This document shows, in pieces, positions 47,811-59,316 of a stretch of DNA of 64,000 nucleotides (position 1 is the first letter of the stretch; each line of letters begins with the position of its first letter). A program made the position numbers and the translations under genes. The notes beneath the pieces are model-generated. The model made no database searches, was not told where the DNA came from, and saw nothing but the letters and a program-made list of their open reading frames with translations. This stretch comes from Austropuccinia psidii (taxonomy: Eukaryota; Basidiomycota; Pucciniomycetes; Pucciniales; Sphaerophragmiaceae): the NCBI GenBank assembly GCA_023105745.1, contig JALGQZ010000009.1, positions 30,792,107 through 30,856,106 of the forward strand. The letters run 5' to 3'.

Positions 47811-48691
47811 TGTCATCCATCAGAGAAAGCTCCTCAGAATCTAGTATTGAAATTCAAACGAGCCCAGCACCAAGGGGTTTAATAACCAAAGAATCCTTCA
47901 AAGGTCCAGCAGGTGAATTTAATTCATTCTAAGTATGTTTTATTCTTAAAATTGACGTGAAATGACTCCTACTAGAAGTGGAAACAATTACTCCATCCAA
48001 TCTAATGGATCTGGAGCAGGACATTCCAGTCACAAATCCAAAATACAAGAATGTCAGCCCAGAGGAGAGGCACAAATGGAGGATGCCAGAACGTCCACCA
48101 GTTCCCAAAGGTTAGCCAGCACCTTTGAAACTCTAATTTAGAGTCCAGAAGCTGACATAACTACTATTGCTGTTAGACCTGAATCATTTCCAACAGGCAG
48201 AATTAGAGATATACCAGTGTCAGTACAAGAACTGGTTTATGGCAGCAAAAAAGCAAGAGTAGGAACTTCTCCCAAGTCTTTGGATAGGCACCATGAATTC
48301 ATATCTTCAAGTGAAGAAGTTCATGGGGCCAGAAACGACAGAGGAACTTCTGAAGGGTTGGACACCCATGTCTTGCAAAGAACAAGTCCAACAGATAAAA
48401 GCTTGGATGAAAAACCAAAGCATGTTATCAGAGGATCAGAAGAAGAAGTTGGCCCAAGACAAGGAAAACACCCCAGTGGAAGCTCCCCAAGCATCCACCA
48501 GCAAAAGTCCGCCTCAACCAGTGCCAAAAAAGCCCAAGAAAACCCCAAATACCAATCAGAAGGGAAAGGCAAAGCCCAAGTGGAACAAGCCTTACCCTCA
48601 GAATTACAGAATTCCCAAGAAAGAGAAGACAGCCATGGACAATGTGTTCAATATGGCAGGAACTCTGATACAATTCAAAAACAAGGAATAG
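47811..48691 (+). pseudogene. Element D: spliced overlapping frame (one internal stop)
   Basis: Exon a 47811-47912 (acceptor TTTTCTGTAG, phase 1 end), intron 47913-47975 (63 nt, contains the Gag-Pol ATG), exon b 47976-48110, intron 48111-48176 (GTTAGC...TGTTAG), exon c 48177-48691. All three junctions keep phase 1. Exon b reads 'SNLMDLEQDIP' and 'ERHKWRMPERPPVPK'; exon c reads 'LNHFQQAELEIYQCQYKNW', MNSYLQVKKFMG, LLKGWTPM and, near the end, YRIPKKEKTAMDNVFNMA. The product would be ~250 residues. One TAG at 48260 interrupts it; the same base change is synonymous in the Gag-Pol frame. No known domain was recognised. Confidence 0.6.
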
Positions 48692-51600
48692 GAAAGATTG
48701 AACCAATCTTTCCCAAAGAAATAGATCTCGTAAAACTTGCAACTCAATTTGAATCTTGTAATAAAGAAATTATGACAAAGCTTAAAACATTTTAGTATAT
48801 CCAACAGAAGTTGGGTAATGAGATATTACAAGTGAAAGAAACACAAAAGACCATTTTTGGCCTTTAAAATGTTATTAAAGACAATATTCTGTCTTTGATG
48901 CAAATTTGTGCAAGAATTGAGTCTAAAGTCACCTTACTCAATCAACCAGATGGCAATTCAATTTGTTTTATAACTAGACAGTTAAAGGAATTAAGAATAC
49001 AAGTTCAAAACTTGGAAAATTCAACTGGACACAATGCAGCTCTTTTCCAAGAACAATTGGAAAAAAGTGATAAAGCAAGACTTGAATTGAAAGAAGATAT
49101 TCAATAAAGTATTAATAATATATCACTAAAGAATGAATTTCAAAGGAAATCCACACCAATTCTTGACAGAAATGTGCTTAACTTGAATAAGGATTTACAT
49201 CATACAATTTCAAGTAATGCATATGTAGAGACTTCTTGTAGCTTCAAAGAAATTCCAAGATTAGAAGAATGGCCAACCTTCAGTGGTGAAGGAGAATATA
49301 ATCATATGGAATTTATGAAAACAATTAATATTTTCAAAGAAGACTTTAACATACCAGATGAATACATAAGTGCCAGATTACACTCATTATTTACCAAATC
49401 AGCAAATAAATGGTATTATAAAATGAGACAAGACCATGGTAAACATTCTTGGCCTTGGGGGAAAGAACAAATTATTTCCAAATGGGCAAATGATTCCTGG
49501 AGATTTAAGATGGAAAATTCTTTTGAAGAAGCTATTTTTAATATTGAGAGGGACAGGCCCATGCCTTGGTTTCTTAAACAGAAGAACAGATTGACTGCCC
49601 TTCATCCTGATATGTCTGAAACAATGGTACATAAAAGGATATTAAGAAAGTGTGGAGGTGACCTTGAGCATGCTATAAGAAGGAGATGTATTGAGCCTTG
49701 CTCTACAGAAGATTATATCAATGCTATGGAGGACATCACTACTAGAAGAAAAGCTGGAAGAAATTGGTATAAATCCCCAATAGACAACAAGACTAGTGGA
49801 AACCCAATTTCAAAACCAAATACACCACATGACAGACTTTTTTTGAAATTCCATAAGTGTGGAATTACATCTCATTTGGGTAATACTTGTCCCAAAAAGA
49901 CAAGAATCAATGAGATAGAGATTGAAAAAGTGGAAGACACTAAAGAAACAAAAGAGGTATCTCTACATGAAAGTGATTCTGAGCCCTCAGAAGAGGAGGA
50001 ATTACCAGATGAACTTAGTATAGAAAATATTAATGTTTCCTTTGAAGTCACAGAAGTGCATACTCACTTACCACAGTACAATGATGAATGTATGGATCTC
50101 ATACATGTGCAAGATGCTAAAATGCAGAAAACCAAGCCAGCCAGAGGTAAAGGTTATACAGCTGCATCATCGTGTATCACTAATATTGTAATAAACAACA
50201 GAGAAGCCAAGATACATCTTGACTCAGGTTCTTTTTGTACTTGTGTTGGAAAAGATTATCTTTACAAGATTTATACCAATTGGCAAGACAATTTAATGTC
50301 AATTGAAGGTATAAAATTCAGCAGTGCCAGTAAGAATATGCACCTCTTGGGTATATTTAGAGAAGCAATGATACTCCCTAATCCTACAGGAAGTATCAGA
50401 TCAAAATTTGAATTTGTTGTTATGAATAATTGTACTTCACAACACTTTATATTTGGAAATGATTACCTCAATATTTATGGTATTGATATTATTAATCATA
50501 AAGACAGGTATTTCACTATAGGGGAAAATAAAAGACAAAAGTTTGCTTCTACTCTGGAAAAAAGAGAAAGCAATGTCATCCAACAAGTGAGAAAAATTAA
50601 TAAATAAAAATTTGTGTCAGATCAATTAATTGAAGCACAAATTAGTCCTGAATTAACACTAGAAATGAAGGAAGAACTTATTGAAATTTCATTTCAATAC
50701 AGGGGAGCCTTTGCTTCAGATGATGAACCACTTGGAGCTATAAAAGGCCATGAAGTGGACATCATACTTGATGTGGAAAGACCTTATCCTCCACTATTAA
50801 GAAGACCAGCTTACCCAGCTAGCCCTAGGGCTAGAGAGGCATTAGAAAGTCATATTAATGACCTAATGAAACTGGTAGTTCTTAGAAAGGTTGGACACAA
50901 TGAGGAAGTATAAGTCACAACTCCAGTAGTCATTACTTGGCATAATGATAAGTCAAGGATGGCTGGTGATTTTAGAGCACTGAATACCTATACTATTCCA
51001 GACAGGTATCTAATCCCTAGAATTCATGAGACTTTGACTCAATTATCCAAAGGAAGATTCATTACTTCCATGGATGCTCTTAAAGTCTTCCATCAGAATG
51101 TTTTGACACCTCATGCTAGGAAATTATTGAGAATAATTACTCATTGTGGTATTTATGAATATCTGGGGATGCCTTTTGGTATTAAAAATGCACCCTCTCA
51201 TTATCACAGAATGATGAATACCATCTTCCCACATGAAGTATAAGAGGGATGGTTAATCATTTACATTGATGACATGATCATTTGTTCAGAAACCTGGCAA
51301 TTACATTTAGAGATACTTTCGTTAGTACTTGAGAAAATTCTTCAAGTGAACATGAAAATATCTCTTAAGAAATGTAATTTTTGGTTTCATGAGTTGAAGG
51401 CTCTAGGACATGTAGTCTCAGGACTGAGCCTTGGTATTGATAAGAACAAAGTGGCTGCAGTTTTACTGAAACAAATTCCTCAGAACAAAAAAGAGATGAT
51501 GTGTTTCTTGGGTTTTTCCAGTTATTACAGACAACACCTTAACAATTTTGCAATCCATGCCAGATCATTATACAGAATTTGTGATCAACAAACTGTTTTT

Positions 51601-53718
51601 TAAATGACACAGGAGAGGATTCAAGCATACAATAAAATCAAGTATGCCTTGACCAATGCACCATTATTATTGATGCCAGACTAGAAACTTCCTTTCAAGC
51701 TGTATATTGATGCATGTGGTGAAGGTTTAGGAGCTTCTCTTCATCAAGTTTAAATTGTCAATGATAAGCCCTATGAAGGTCCAATTGGTTTTATTTCAAG
51801 ACAAATTAAGCCTACTGAGACCAGATATGGAGCTAGCCAATTGGAGTTCCTTCGCCTTTTTTGGGCTCTGGAAAAACTTCATTACTATCTTGATGGTAGT
51901 TTGTTTGAAGTAATTACTCATTGTAATGCAGTAAAATCACTTCTTAGCATGAAAACCCCAAACAGACACATGTTAAGATGGCAGATTGCTATACAGGAGT
52001 ATAGGGGCAATATGACCATAGTACATAAAGCTAGAAATATTCATAAGAATGCTGATGACTTAAGTAGATGGGCATTACCCAATACACCTGACAATCCTGC
52101 CTATGTTCCTACAATTGCAGAACCTAAAATTCCAATTGAAGGAATTAACATCACAGATGTTGGAACAGAATTCTTTGAAGAAGTTAGAGAAAGCTATAAG
52201 AAAGATAAGAATTGTCATATCCTTACTGCTGTACTTGACAAAGATTGCAAAGATGCAGAACTAGCTAATTCTCTATATGATATTTGGAAAGCATCTTATG
52301 AAAATGGAAGACTCAATTTATTTGATGGTATATTATATCATAGGTCTAAACACACATGTGTCATGGTCCTATGTAGTAGAATGCTAATTAACACAATACT
52401 ACTAGAATGTCATGATAACATTTATTCTGGACATCTGTCTGAAGACAGAACTATTGAAAGAATTAAGACATGTGCCTGGTGGCCATCTTGGAGAAAAGAT
52501 GTCATTGAGTATTGCCATAGTTGTGATAAATGCCAGAGAGCCAATAAAGCTACTGGCAAAAGATTTGGTTTAATGATCCATATCCAAGAACAAAATAACC
52601 CATGGGAAGTGGTTCACATGGATTGGGTAACTGCCTTACCACCTGGGGGTGAGAAAGGTTACAATTCATGTCTAGTTATTGTACACAGATATGGCAAAAC
52701 ACCAATCTTTTTCCCATGTCATAAAGATGAAACAGCTATGGATACAGCTCTTCTGAACTGGAATAGAGTCATATTCCATACTGGTCTCTTTAAAAATATT
52801 ATTAGTGATAGAGACCCAAAATTCACATCATCCTTATGGACTAACTTACATAAGATTTTGGGTACAATACTATCATTCTCAACAGCTTACCATCCACAAA
52901 CAGATGGGTTAGCAGAAAGAATGATTCAAACCCTTGAGGACATGATCAGAAGAATTTGTGCTTATGAGCTGGAGTTTAAAGATTCTGATGGCTTTACCCA
53001 TGATTGGTGTACTCTTATACCAGAATTGGAATTAGCCTACAGGACCTCCATCCATGCTTCAACAGGAAAAGCTCCTGCAATGTTGGAGAAAGGATGGAAC
53101 CCCAAACTTCCATTTGATACTTTGAAAAAAGATCTGGTTGATATTCATCCAACTGCTTCAAGCTTTAAGTTACTGCTTGATAAAGTAAGACATCATGCAA
53201 ATCAAAGCATGAATGATGCCTTTGAATATGCTAAACAGAAATGGGATGAAAGTCATAAAACCCCAGAATTCAAAGTAGGGGACTTAATACTAGTTTCAAC
53301 CTTTAGCTTAAATAATATTCAAGGCCCAAAGAAATTAAAAGATTCCTTTTCAGAACCATTTATTATTAAAGCCCTTCATGGGACACATGCAGTACAAGTA
53401 GAACTGTCAGGAGAATCAGAAAACAAACATCCAGTTTTCCCTGTCAGTCTGGTAAAGAATTACACTTCAAGTGATAAGTAATTATTTCCTTCAAGAAATG
53501 AAACACCCTTAGAAGTACCCCCACTAGATCAAAGTGAGGAGAAAAAGGTACTAAAAGTCTTGAAAGAAAGAAGACTTAGGGGAAAAAATGAAAGAGAATT
53601 CTTAGTCAGGTACAGAAATCCACAACATGAAGATGAATGGATTGAAGAGACTGAAATACCTTATTCCCAAAAGTTTCTCAGAAGATTCAGACATGAGAGA
53701 AGACCAATTTCTCAGTAA
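47962..53718 (+). pseudogene. Element D Gag-Pol with 11 nonsense codons in one frame
   Basis: Starts MTPTRSG and can be read in a single frame to TAA at 53716. In-frame stops: 48139, 48793, 48865, 49105, 50605, 50911, 51241, 51601, 51682, 51751, 53479. Domains in order: N-terminal low-complexity part; capsid-like block near 49260-49640 (LEEWPTFSGEGEYNH); zinc knuckle near 49848-49890 whose first Cys is Phe; retropepsin motif HLDSGSFCTCVG near 50218; RT with YIDD near 51265; RNase H near 51705; integrase zinc region, then the [12 protein letters not shown] and GLAERM motifs; chromodomain-like tail near 53590-53690 (FLVRYRN...DEWI). Domain order equals that of B. Not translatable as it stands. 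Confidence 0.9.
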
Positions 53719-53842
53719 AAAGTTTTAATTATGTGCTTTGCATACTTGAGAAGTATAAGTAGAGAGGTTGGACAGTGGACTATACCCCCCCAAATAACTT
53801 CGGGGTATACTGCAAAAGAAAAATTGTAGTACAATTCGTTTT

Positions 53843-53854
53843 GGTGGTAGGGAA
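53843..53854 (+). other. Polypurine tract of element D
   Basis: GGTGGTAGGGAA immediately before the 3' LTR start TGTGAG. Purine-rich with one T at two positions, shorter than that of B, in the expected position. Confidence 0.65.
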
Positions 53855-56021
53855 TGTGAGCCTGTGAGGTATATATAACATACCCATAAGGCCACAAAAG
53901 ACTTTATAAACAGTGAAATTTGTCTCCAACAGACTTTTTAATTGAACTTAAAATGAAACATAACAAAAAATAAGTATAACTTTTTTTTGGATAAACAAAG
54001 TTATAAATATTATGTCATTTTTGGATTCTACACCAAAAATAACTAGGGTACATCCATAGGGTGTTATACCCAAAAATACTTATTTTTTATGTTATTGGAA
54101 GATTTAAGAAACTCACAGTACTAATGTAGCTTTTTTAACATTTTTTTGAATTGTTAAATTTAAGCTTAAATAAGATTAAGTTTAAAGTTGCATAAGGTTT
54201 ATGCAAACCTACCAAAATTTTAGTTAAAATTCAGGTGTTGTGTATATTTACTGAATTGCCTAAGGATTTGCCATACAGGATGTAAATCCTGCATGAGCTC
54301 AATTTAAAAGGGTTTAAGGCCATGGTATGGCTTTAAATAAATAAAAGGGCAAAATCCACGCAAAAAGGTGGGACAAAGGAAAAAGACCAAATATAGCTGG
54401 GGTACCCAACTTTTTGGATCTACAAGGATTCAATTAAGTTTGTCCACCTGTATTGGAGAATTTTCAACCTTATTTAAACTTCAAGATTAGACTTTTATCC
54501 AACCTTAAAGTTTAAACTGGTTTTATCCCAAATTGGACAGGAATTTCAAGCTGCCACAGGGTAAATCCCAATATGCAGGCTTGAAATTAAGGTTTTAAGA
54601 ACTGTCAAAACTTGATCAACCTTAAAAAGCTTAAATAAGCTTAAACCTTTAAGGTTACAAGCATTAAAACATTATCAAAAGTTAAGGTTTAGTGTGTATT
54701 GCTATTTTACATGGAAAAATAGCAATAACTTCAAAAATTCATTAAAAATCCAATTCTTAATGGATTTTCTTGAAACTTTAAAAATCTTACAATTTAATAT
54801 TAAGTATGTATAAATTAAATTTTAAGTATCTTTTATAAATAAATTTCCTGGGTAATTAGCCTGGAAGTTTACTCTTTTAATTAAGCTCAAAGAAAATTTT
54901 AATTTCTTTGAAAATTAATTAAAAATTGATTTCAAGAGATTTCTGCTTGAAACTCTATTTTGAAGTTGTTCATGTGATGAACTTTAATATATATAAGCTT
55001 TTTTTATATTAAAACTTAAAATAATTAGTTTAAATGAGGATTAAAGCTACTTGGAGTTAAGAATAGCACTGGTAGCTTTAAATTGGAATTAAAAATAAGC
55101 TACCTTAAGTTAAGAGCTTTATTTTTAAGCATGGTTTTTCAGTTTTGACCTGAGCACGCCCTCTATATTCATTATGAATCATTAGAGTTGCTCTGTAGAC
55201 ACAAAAAGAGTCTTTTCAACACTGCTTTTGTCCATCATCATTAATCAATCCAATCATACTAGAAATTTAAACAGGTAAAGTTTTATTATTTATAAAATCT
55301 TATTATTCAAAGTAATTCTTAAGCATTTTATTCTTTATTAATTGTAAATTGAAGAATTGAAATCATAGAATTCAGATTATTGTTTTACTCATCAATAATA
55401 CATTTTATATTATAAAATTATCATCTTAAATCTCTTTTAAATCCACAAATTCCTCTTAAAAACTCTTTAATCATAACTTTAATCATAAGAAGTTGTTTTA
55501 TCATTTAAATTATTCATTTTAGACATGTTTTTAACTTATAATACTCTTTTAATATAGTTACTGTTGTATTTGACTTGTTGTATTAATTTATATATAAGTA
55601 ATTTTTTCTTTAGAATTCTATATTGTTTTATCCATTATTAGTTTTTTTATATAGAGTTTTTCTATAAGAATTATTTCTGCACAGTGTGTGCTTTAATTTT
55701 TATATAAATAATATTTATATTACTTATATGTGGCTAAATATTTATATTTTCCATGTGTAATTGTCTCATTAAGAGCTTTACACTTCTTATTTTTATAATT
55801 GTAAGTGACTATAACAATAATAGAATAATTATAATTCATTATAATTATTATATTTTATAATAATAATTAAATTTATTTTTTTATATATAATTATTTCTGA
55901 TAATTATATTTAAATTTGTGGTTATTATATTATCTTATTATATTATATTTTTCTACTGAGGAAAGTCATAGTACTCTTGATACTGTTACTATTATCAAGA
56001 GTTTCATAGACAAACCTTAGA
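53855..56021 (+). repeat. 3' LTR of element D
   Basis: 2167 bp, homologous along its length to 45117-47279 but with many substitutions. The terminal CCTTACA has become CCTTAGA, followed directly by the target duplication GTTTT. Confidence 0.92.
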
Positions 56022-57171
56022 GTTTTGGACTATTGATTGCATCATCTGTTGTCACATAAGATTATCATAATTACATAATTAAGGCTTTTACCTGACTATC
56101 AACCCATTTATGGTTAAGAATAAAAGGAGTAAAAACTGTAAATATTCTTTTGTTTCAAAATAAACATTAATGTATCAAATTTATAAATGTCATTGGAGAT
56201 TTCATCACAAATTGTATTTTCTGTGAAGCTTGGAAGATTCAGTGTTTCATGTGGAATCATCAAAAATGGAATGTAAGTAAAACTTATAATTTTACTTATG
56301 AAGCTGTAATTCTTCTTGGTTTATTTATGGCTCATACTTTTTTCCATTGTTCCTGAAAGCTCCAGAAATATTTCTTCAGAATTGTGGTTTTAATGAATTT
56401 TCCAACTTTCTACCTTATTACTATGTAGAATTGCAAATATCACAATATAGCAGGTTGCTATGAGGTAAATCAATGCATACTAGTCCAAAGGTGGTTTTGA
56501 TTACTCTTTCAAGGTTTATCCATGAAAATAATTAATAATTGAAATGGTTAAAGGAGTCTAAGTTGCTCTTTACCTCCTTGGAACTTCAAAATAGCAGCTT
56601 ATTTGCTATTTTCTTTTGATTTAATGAGATTTTAACTTGGTCACCAAGCTCCCAAAAGGTTTTAGTATACTAATTGGGCCATGACCAGCCCTGGATCTAA
56701 GCTTCAGAGCTATCCAGGCCTCATAGGCCTCAGAAGTTGGGTACCCTGGCTCTCTTTGATGTCTTTTGTCCCCCTTAGCTATTGTCACATCGAAAATAGT
56801 AACTCAGGCTTAAAAACTGATATCCACTATGGGGGTACCAAAACTGTATGTAATAATACAAAAATATTCACAGTTCTTTTATGTGGTATTGATGATGTGT
56901 TATTGAAGTATTTTCCATATTACCACATCATAGAGTTATTTTAAGCTTATTCACTCTATGGAGGTAACCTAGGTGAATTTTTGTGTAGAATCCAAATCTG
57001 GCCCCAAATCCATGGATTTACTTACTCGCAAAAAAGTAATTCATCTTTTCTGTAATCAAAAATGATGAATTTTGGATATATGCATGACTTATGGGTTATG
57101 CATAGTTCAGAATTTATTTTACTATTAATTGTGGCCTCTTTTGGTATGTAAAATATACCTCAAGGCTCACA
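56022..57171 (-). repeat. 5' LTR of element E2, second segment (right of the D insertion)
   Basis: Continues the E2 LTR after D: it aligns by eye with about 26740-27978 and ends CAAGGCTCACA. The following GCAGA is the likely right target duplication of E2. Confidence 0.88.
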
Positions 57172-57176
57172 GCAGA

Positions 57177-57549
57177 GGTAAGCAACCTCCCACTACCCCA
57201 GCACAAGAGAAAGGAGGCTTTTCCTCACAAAATGCCAATTAATCATCCTGTTCTTGTATTCCTATGTGGTATTATTTCATATATAGAAGCTGTACCCTTA
57301 GAATTAAACACCTTATTATTATAATCTTCATAATTTTAGGGTGTATTATTGTAAACCAACAGATAAACACTGCACTCAGGGCTTTCAGTAGAACTCACCA
57401 TCACTAATACTCATTAGTAAAGCCCTAACACCCTTATTAAAACATCTTTCAATCATCTTTCCACCTAGTTATCATCATTATTTTCATGTCACACTCAGAG
57501 TTATAGCTTTTTATTATCATTGTAAAGCTATATCATAGAGTCACCCTGA
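57177..57549. other. Unassigned flank right of E2
   Basis: No gene or repeat end was recognised. Possibly part of the same older retroelement as the zinc-knuckle remnant that follows. Confidence 0.35.
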
Positions 57550-57906
57550 CACAAGGAACATAGATTGGTTGTACTATACTTATTAAACAAGGATCTATCT
57601 TTGAAAATCAAATGCTCAGGACTTTTCATTAACAATGAATTCTATTGTGGATAATGCTGGAAGATAGGCCACACCACACTATGCAGTAAATGTGGGAATA
57701 CTCATGACACCATAACATGCACCACAGTCAATGCACTTCTAGAGCAACTACCATGTATAATGTGTGTCACTAAGGCTAAAACTACTGCCAAAGGTGTTAC
57801 AAACACACTAGACAAAAAATATGCTCACACTCCACTATCACAAGAAGAATGCCCTACTCTGAAATCTGCACTCCTTGAGAGTAAAAAAACTCAATGGAAG
57901 GCATGA
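57550..57906 (+). pseudogene. Zinc-knuckle remnant, LINE-like ORF1/gag C-terminal part
   Basis: One frame from 57550 to a TGA at 57904, broken only by a TAA at 57652. It reads 'HRLVVLYLLNKDLSLK', then closely spaced Cys/His motifs: C-G-stop-CWKIGHTTLC, CSKCGNTHDTITC and CIMC. A hydrophobic strand followed by two or three CCHC knuckles is typical of ORF1 proteins of non-LTR retrotransposons and of gag. No RT follows. The family is uncertain. Confidence 0.5.
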
Positions 57907-58290
57907 AACTTGCTTATGCATCTTTGTTTGTTTGATTTTAGTCTCCTGATTAGTTTTACAATTACAAACTCACTTGTTACTACAAAATCTAGAAAAAATA
58001 ATTTGGTAGTAATTGAAACGTAATTACTTGTAACTACTGATGATATACACACCTAGTGCGAGATTTGAAATACAGTGCACTTTAAAAAAAAGGTAGGCTA
58101 ACCCTTGACGTTACCATTATATAGCTTTATCAACTTTGTACTTTTCTTATTCATAGGCGTTTTAATGCCGTCTGCAATACTTCATTATTCGTGTCACAGG
58201 CAGTTTACTCTTTTGCTCACGTTTAGGTAAACGATATAGCTTTACTTTCTTTTTATTATTAAATGTTAATAAAAACTTTAGTTTGAACTC
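57907..58290. other. AT-rich stretch with no recognised feature
   Basis: No coding, RNA or repeat signal was recognised. Composition shifts from AT-rich to more balanced near 58300, where the next coding-like region begins on the minus strand. Confidence 0.4.
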
Positions 58291-58299
58291 TTTTATTAT

Positions 58300-59115
58300 T
58301 TACGTGCTTTCTATTCCCTTGCGGCCAAAATCGAACCTATAGTGAAACAAGCTAGCTCCGAAGCTCCAAACGGCTGTTGGTGTGTTAGAGTAAAAAGGCA
58401 GAATTCTTGAGAATTTCGTAGAATCTGCTGAGCATGAAATACAAAGCCGCTCCCGTGATAAAATCAATTCTTCACTGTCCAAACAACGCTCATCAACTCC
58501 TTGCTCTTCTTGGGATTATTTTCATCTTATTTTCAAGTAAATTTTTTCGTTTATCAATTGATAAAGTGGTGGTTCCATCTGGCCACTCTCCAGCTTCGGT
58601 GAAGCCCACACATATCTCCAAGATCTTGTAATATGCGTCCAAACCCCTCCCGTCCATTCTAAAACAATACAAAGTTTTCGATAAAACCTTTGTCCTCTCA
58701 GCCGGATAAGCTTCAGATTGGTATCCTGTCTTGCCCGGTCATTTTACAATAACGGGTGTGGATCGGGACGTTTTGGCTTCGCTTGTAATGTTATGAAACA
58801 TATCGTGGAGATCAATTGTCTTTTCAAATCTAGCTGCTCATGCTACGCCTAATAAGGGCGGTTGTAATTCATACAGTGAAAAGTTTTCTTATCTTGCAAG
58901 TATACCTATTTTTGACACTTGACATTATTGTTGCATACGACATGTTTGATAATGCTCAATTTCTTATCAACTGTTCTTTGTGAACCAGTTTCAAGTAGCA
59001 AAAAGCCCTTGCCCTCATAGCTTTCAGTACCACTAGGCGGCACCGCAGCAACTTGTATCAATGATAACCATAAGAAATCAAGGGACTAATTGCTAACCAA
59101 AGTACTTTTGGTTTG
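58300..59115 (-). pseudogene. Unrecognised coding-like region, minus strand (gene part or pseudogene)
   Basis: Several minus-strand segments look protein-coding. Near 59080-58920: 'VAAVPPSGTESYEGKG' and 'FLLLETGSQRTVDKK'. Near 58825-58750: 'FEKTIDLHDMFHNI'. Near 58740-58500: 'GKTGYQSEAYPAERTK', 'GLDAYYKILEICVGFTEAG', 'EWPDGTTTLSID'. Near 58510-58300: 'EEQGVDERCLDSEELIL' to the final stop at 58300-58302. They lie in more than one frame, and a consistent intron set could not be completed; at least one stop (near 58760) is not removed by an obvious intron. No domain was recognised. It may continue the gene at 59317-59900 or be a separate relic. Confidence 0.35.
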
Positions 59116-59316
59116 GACATTTCAATTGACAGGTGCTTTCTCAGCCGTCTTCAAAGACTCCGTTGATGGCTGCGCTCTTACTCATTTCAGTGAAGCTTTG
59201 GAAAACTGCTTCCGAACTCTCTTATAGCCATTATAGGGACTATTCATGCTAGAGATAAGAAACTAGCACACCCAGTGTCAGCTGTATGTCAAATTATATT
59301 GGTTTGGCCCCCCTTA

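Larger units (their letters stand above)
45117..56021 (+). mobile_element. Element D: full-length but decayed Ty3/gypsy retrotransposon
   Basis: 10.9 kb, LTRs 45117-47279 and 53855-56021, perfect 5-bp target duplication GTTTT on both sides (45112-45116, 56022-56026), inserted in the 5' LTR of E2. It has a PBS, a PPT and a complete polyprotein frame carrying 11 nonsense codons and no net frameshift. The LTRs differ by many substitutions and small indels, so D is clearly older than B. Confidence 0.92.
26096..57171 (-). mobile_element. Element E2: outer Ty3/gypsy retrotransposon carrying two nested insertions
   Basis: The outer member of the nest. 3' LTR 26096-27978; internal part 27979-31861; interrupted by element B; internal part resumes 41960-44447; 5' LTR 44448-45116; interrupted by element D; LTR resumes 56022-57171. 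Candidate 5-bp target duplications are GAAGA (left) and GCAGA (right). Excising B and D restores continuous gag and continuous LTR, which fixes the order of events: E2 first, then B and D independently. Confidence 0.85.

Noticed and set aside
48321..48804. Minus-strand open frames opposite element D gag
   Set aside because: Hydrophobic shadows of the Lys/Glu/Pro-rich plus-strand frames; no independent support.
47962..53718. Stop-codon reassignment (TAA/TAG read as an amino acid) to explain 11 in-frame stops in D
   Set aside because: XPD and element B end normally at TAA/stop codons and use GAA/GAG for Glu. Relatives in the window have ordinary sense codons at the same sites, so decay is sufficient.
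58434..58631. Plus-strand 65-codon frame with a hydrophobic stretch
   Set aside because: It is antisense to stronger minus-strand coding-like peptides; kept as a shadow.
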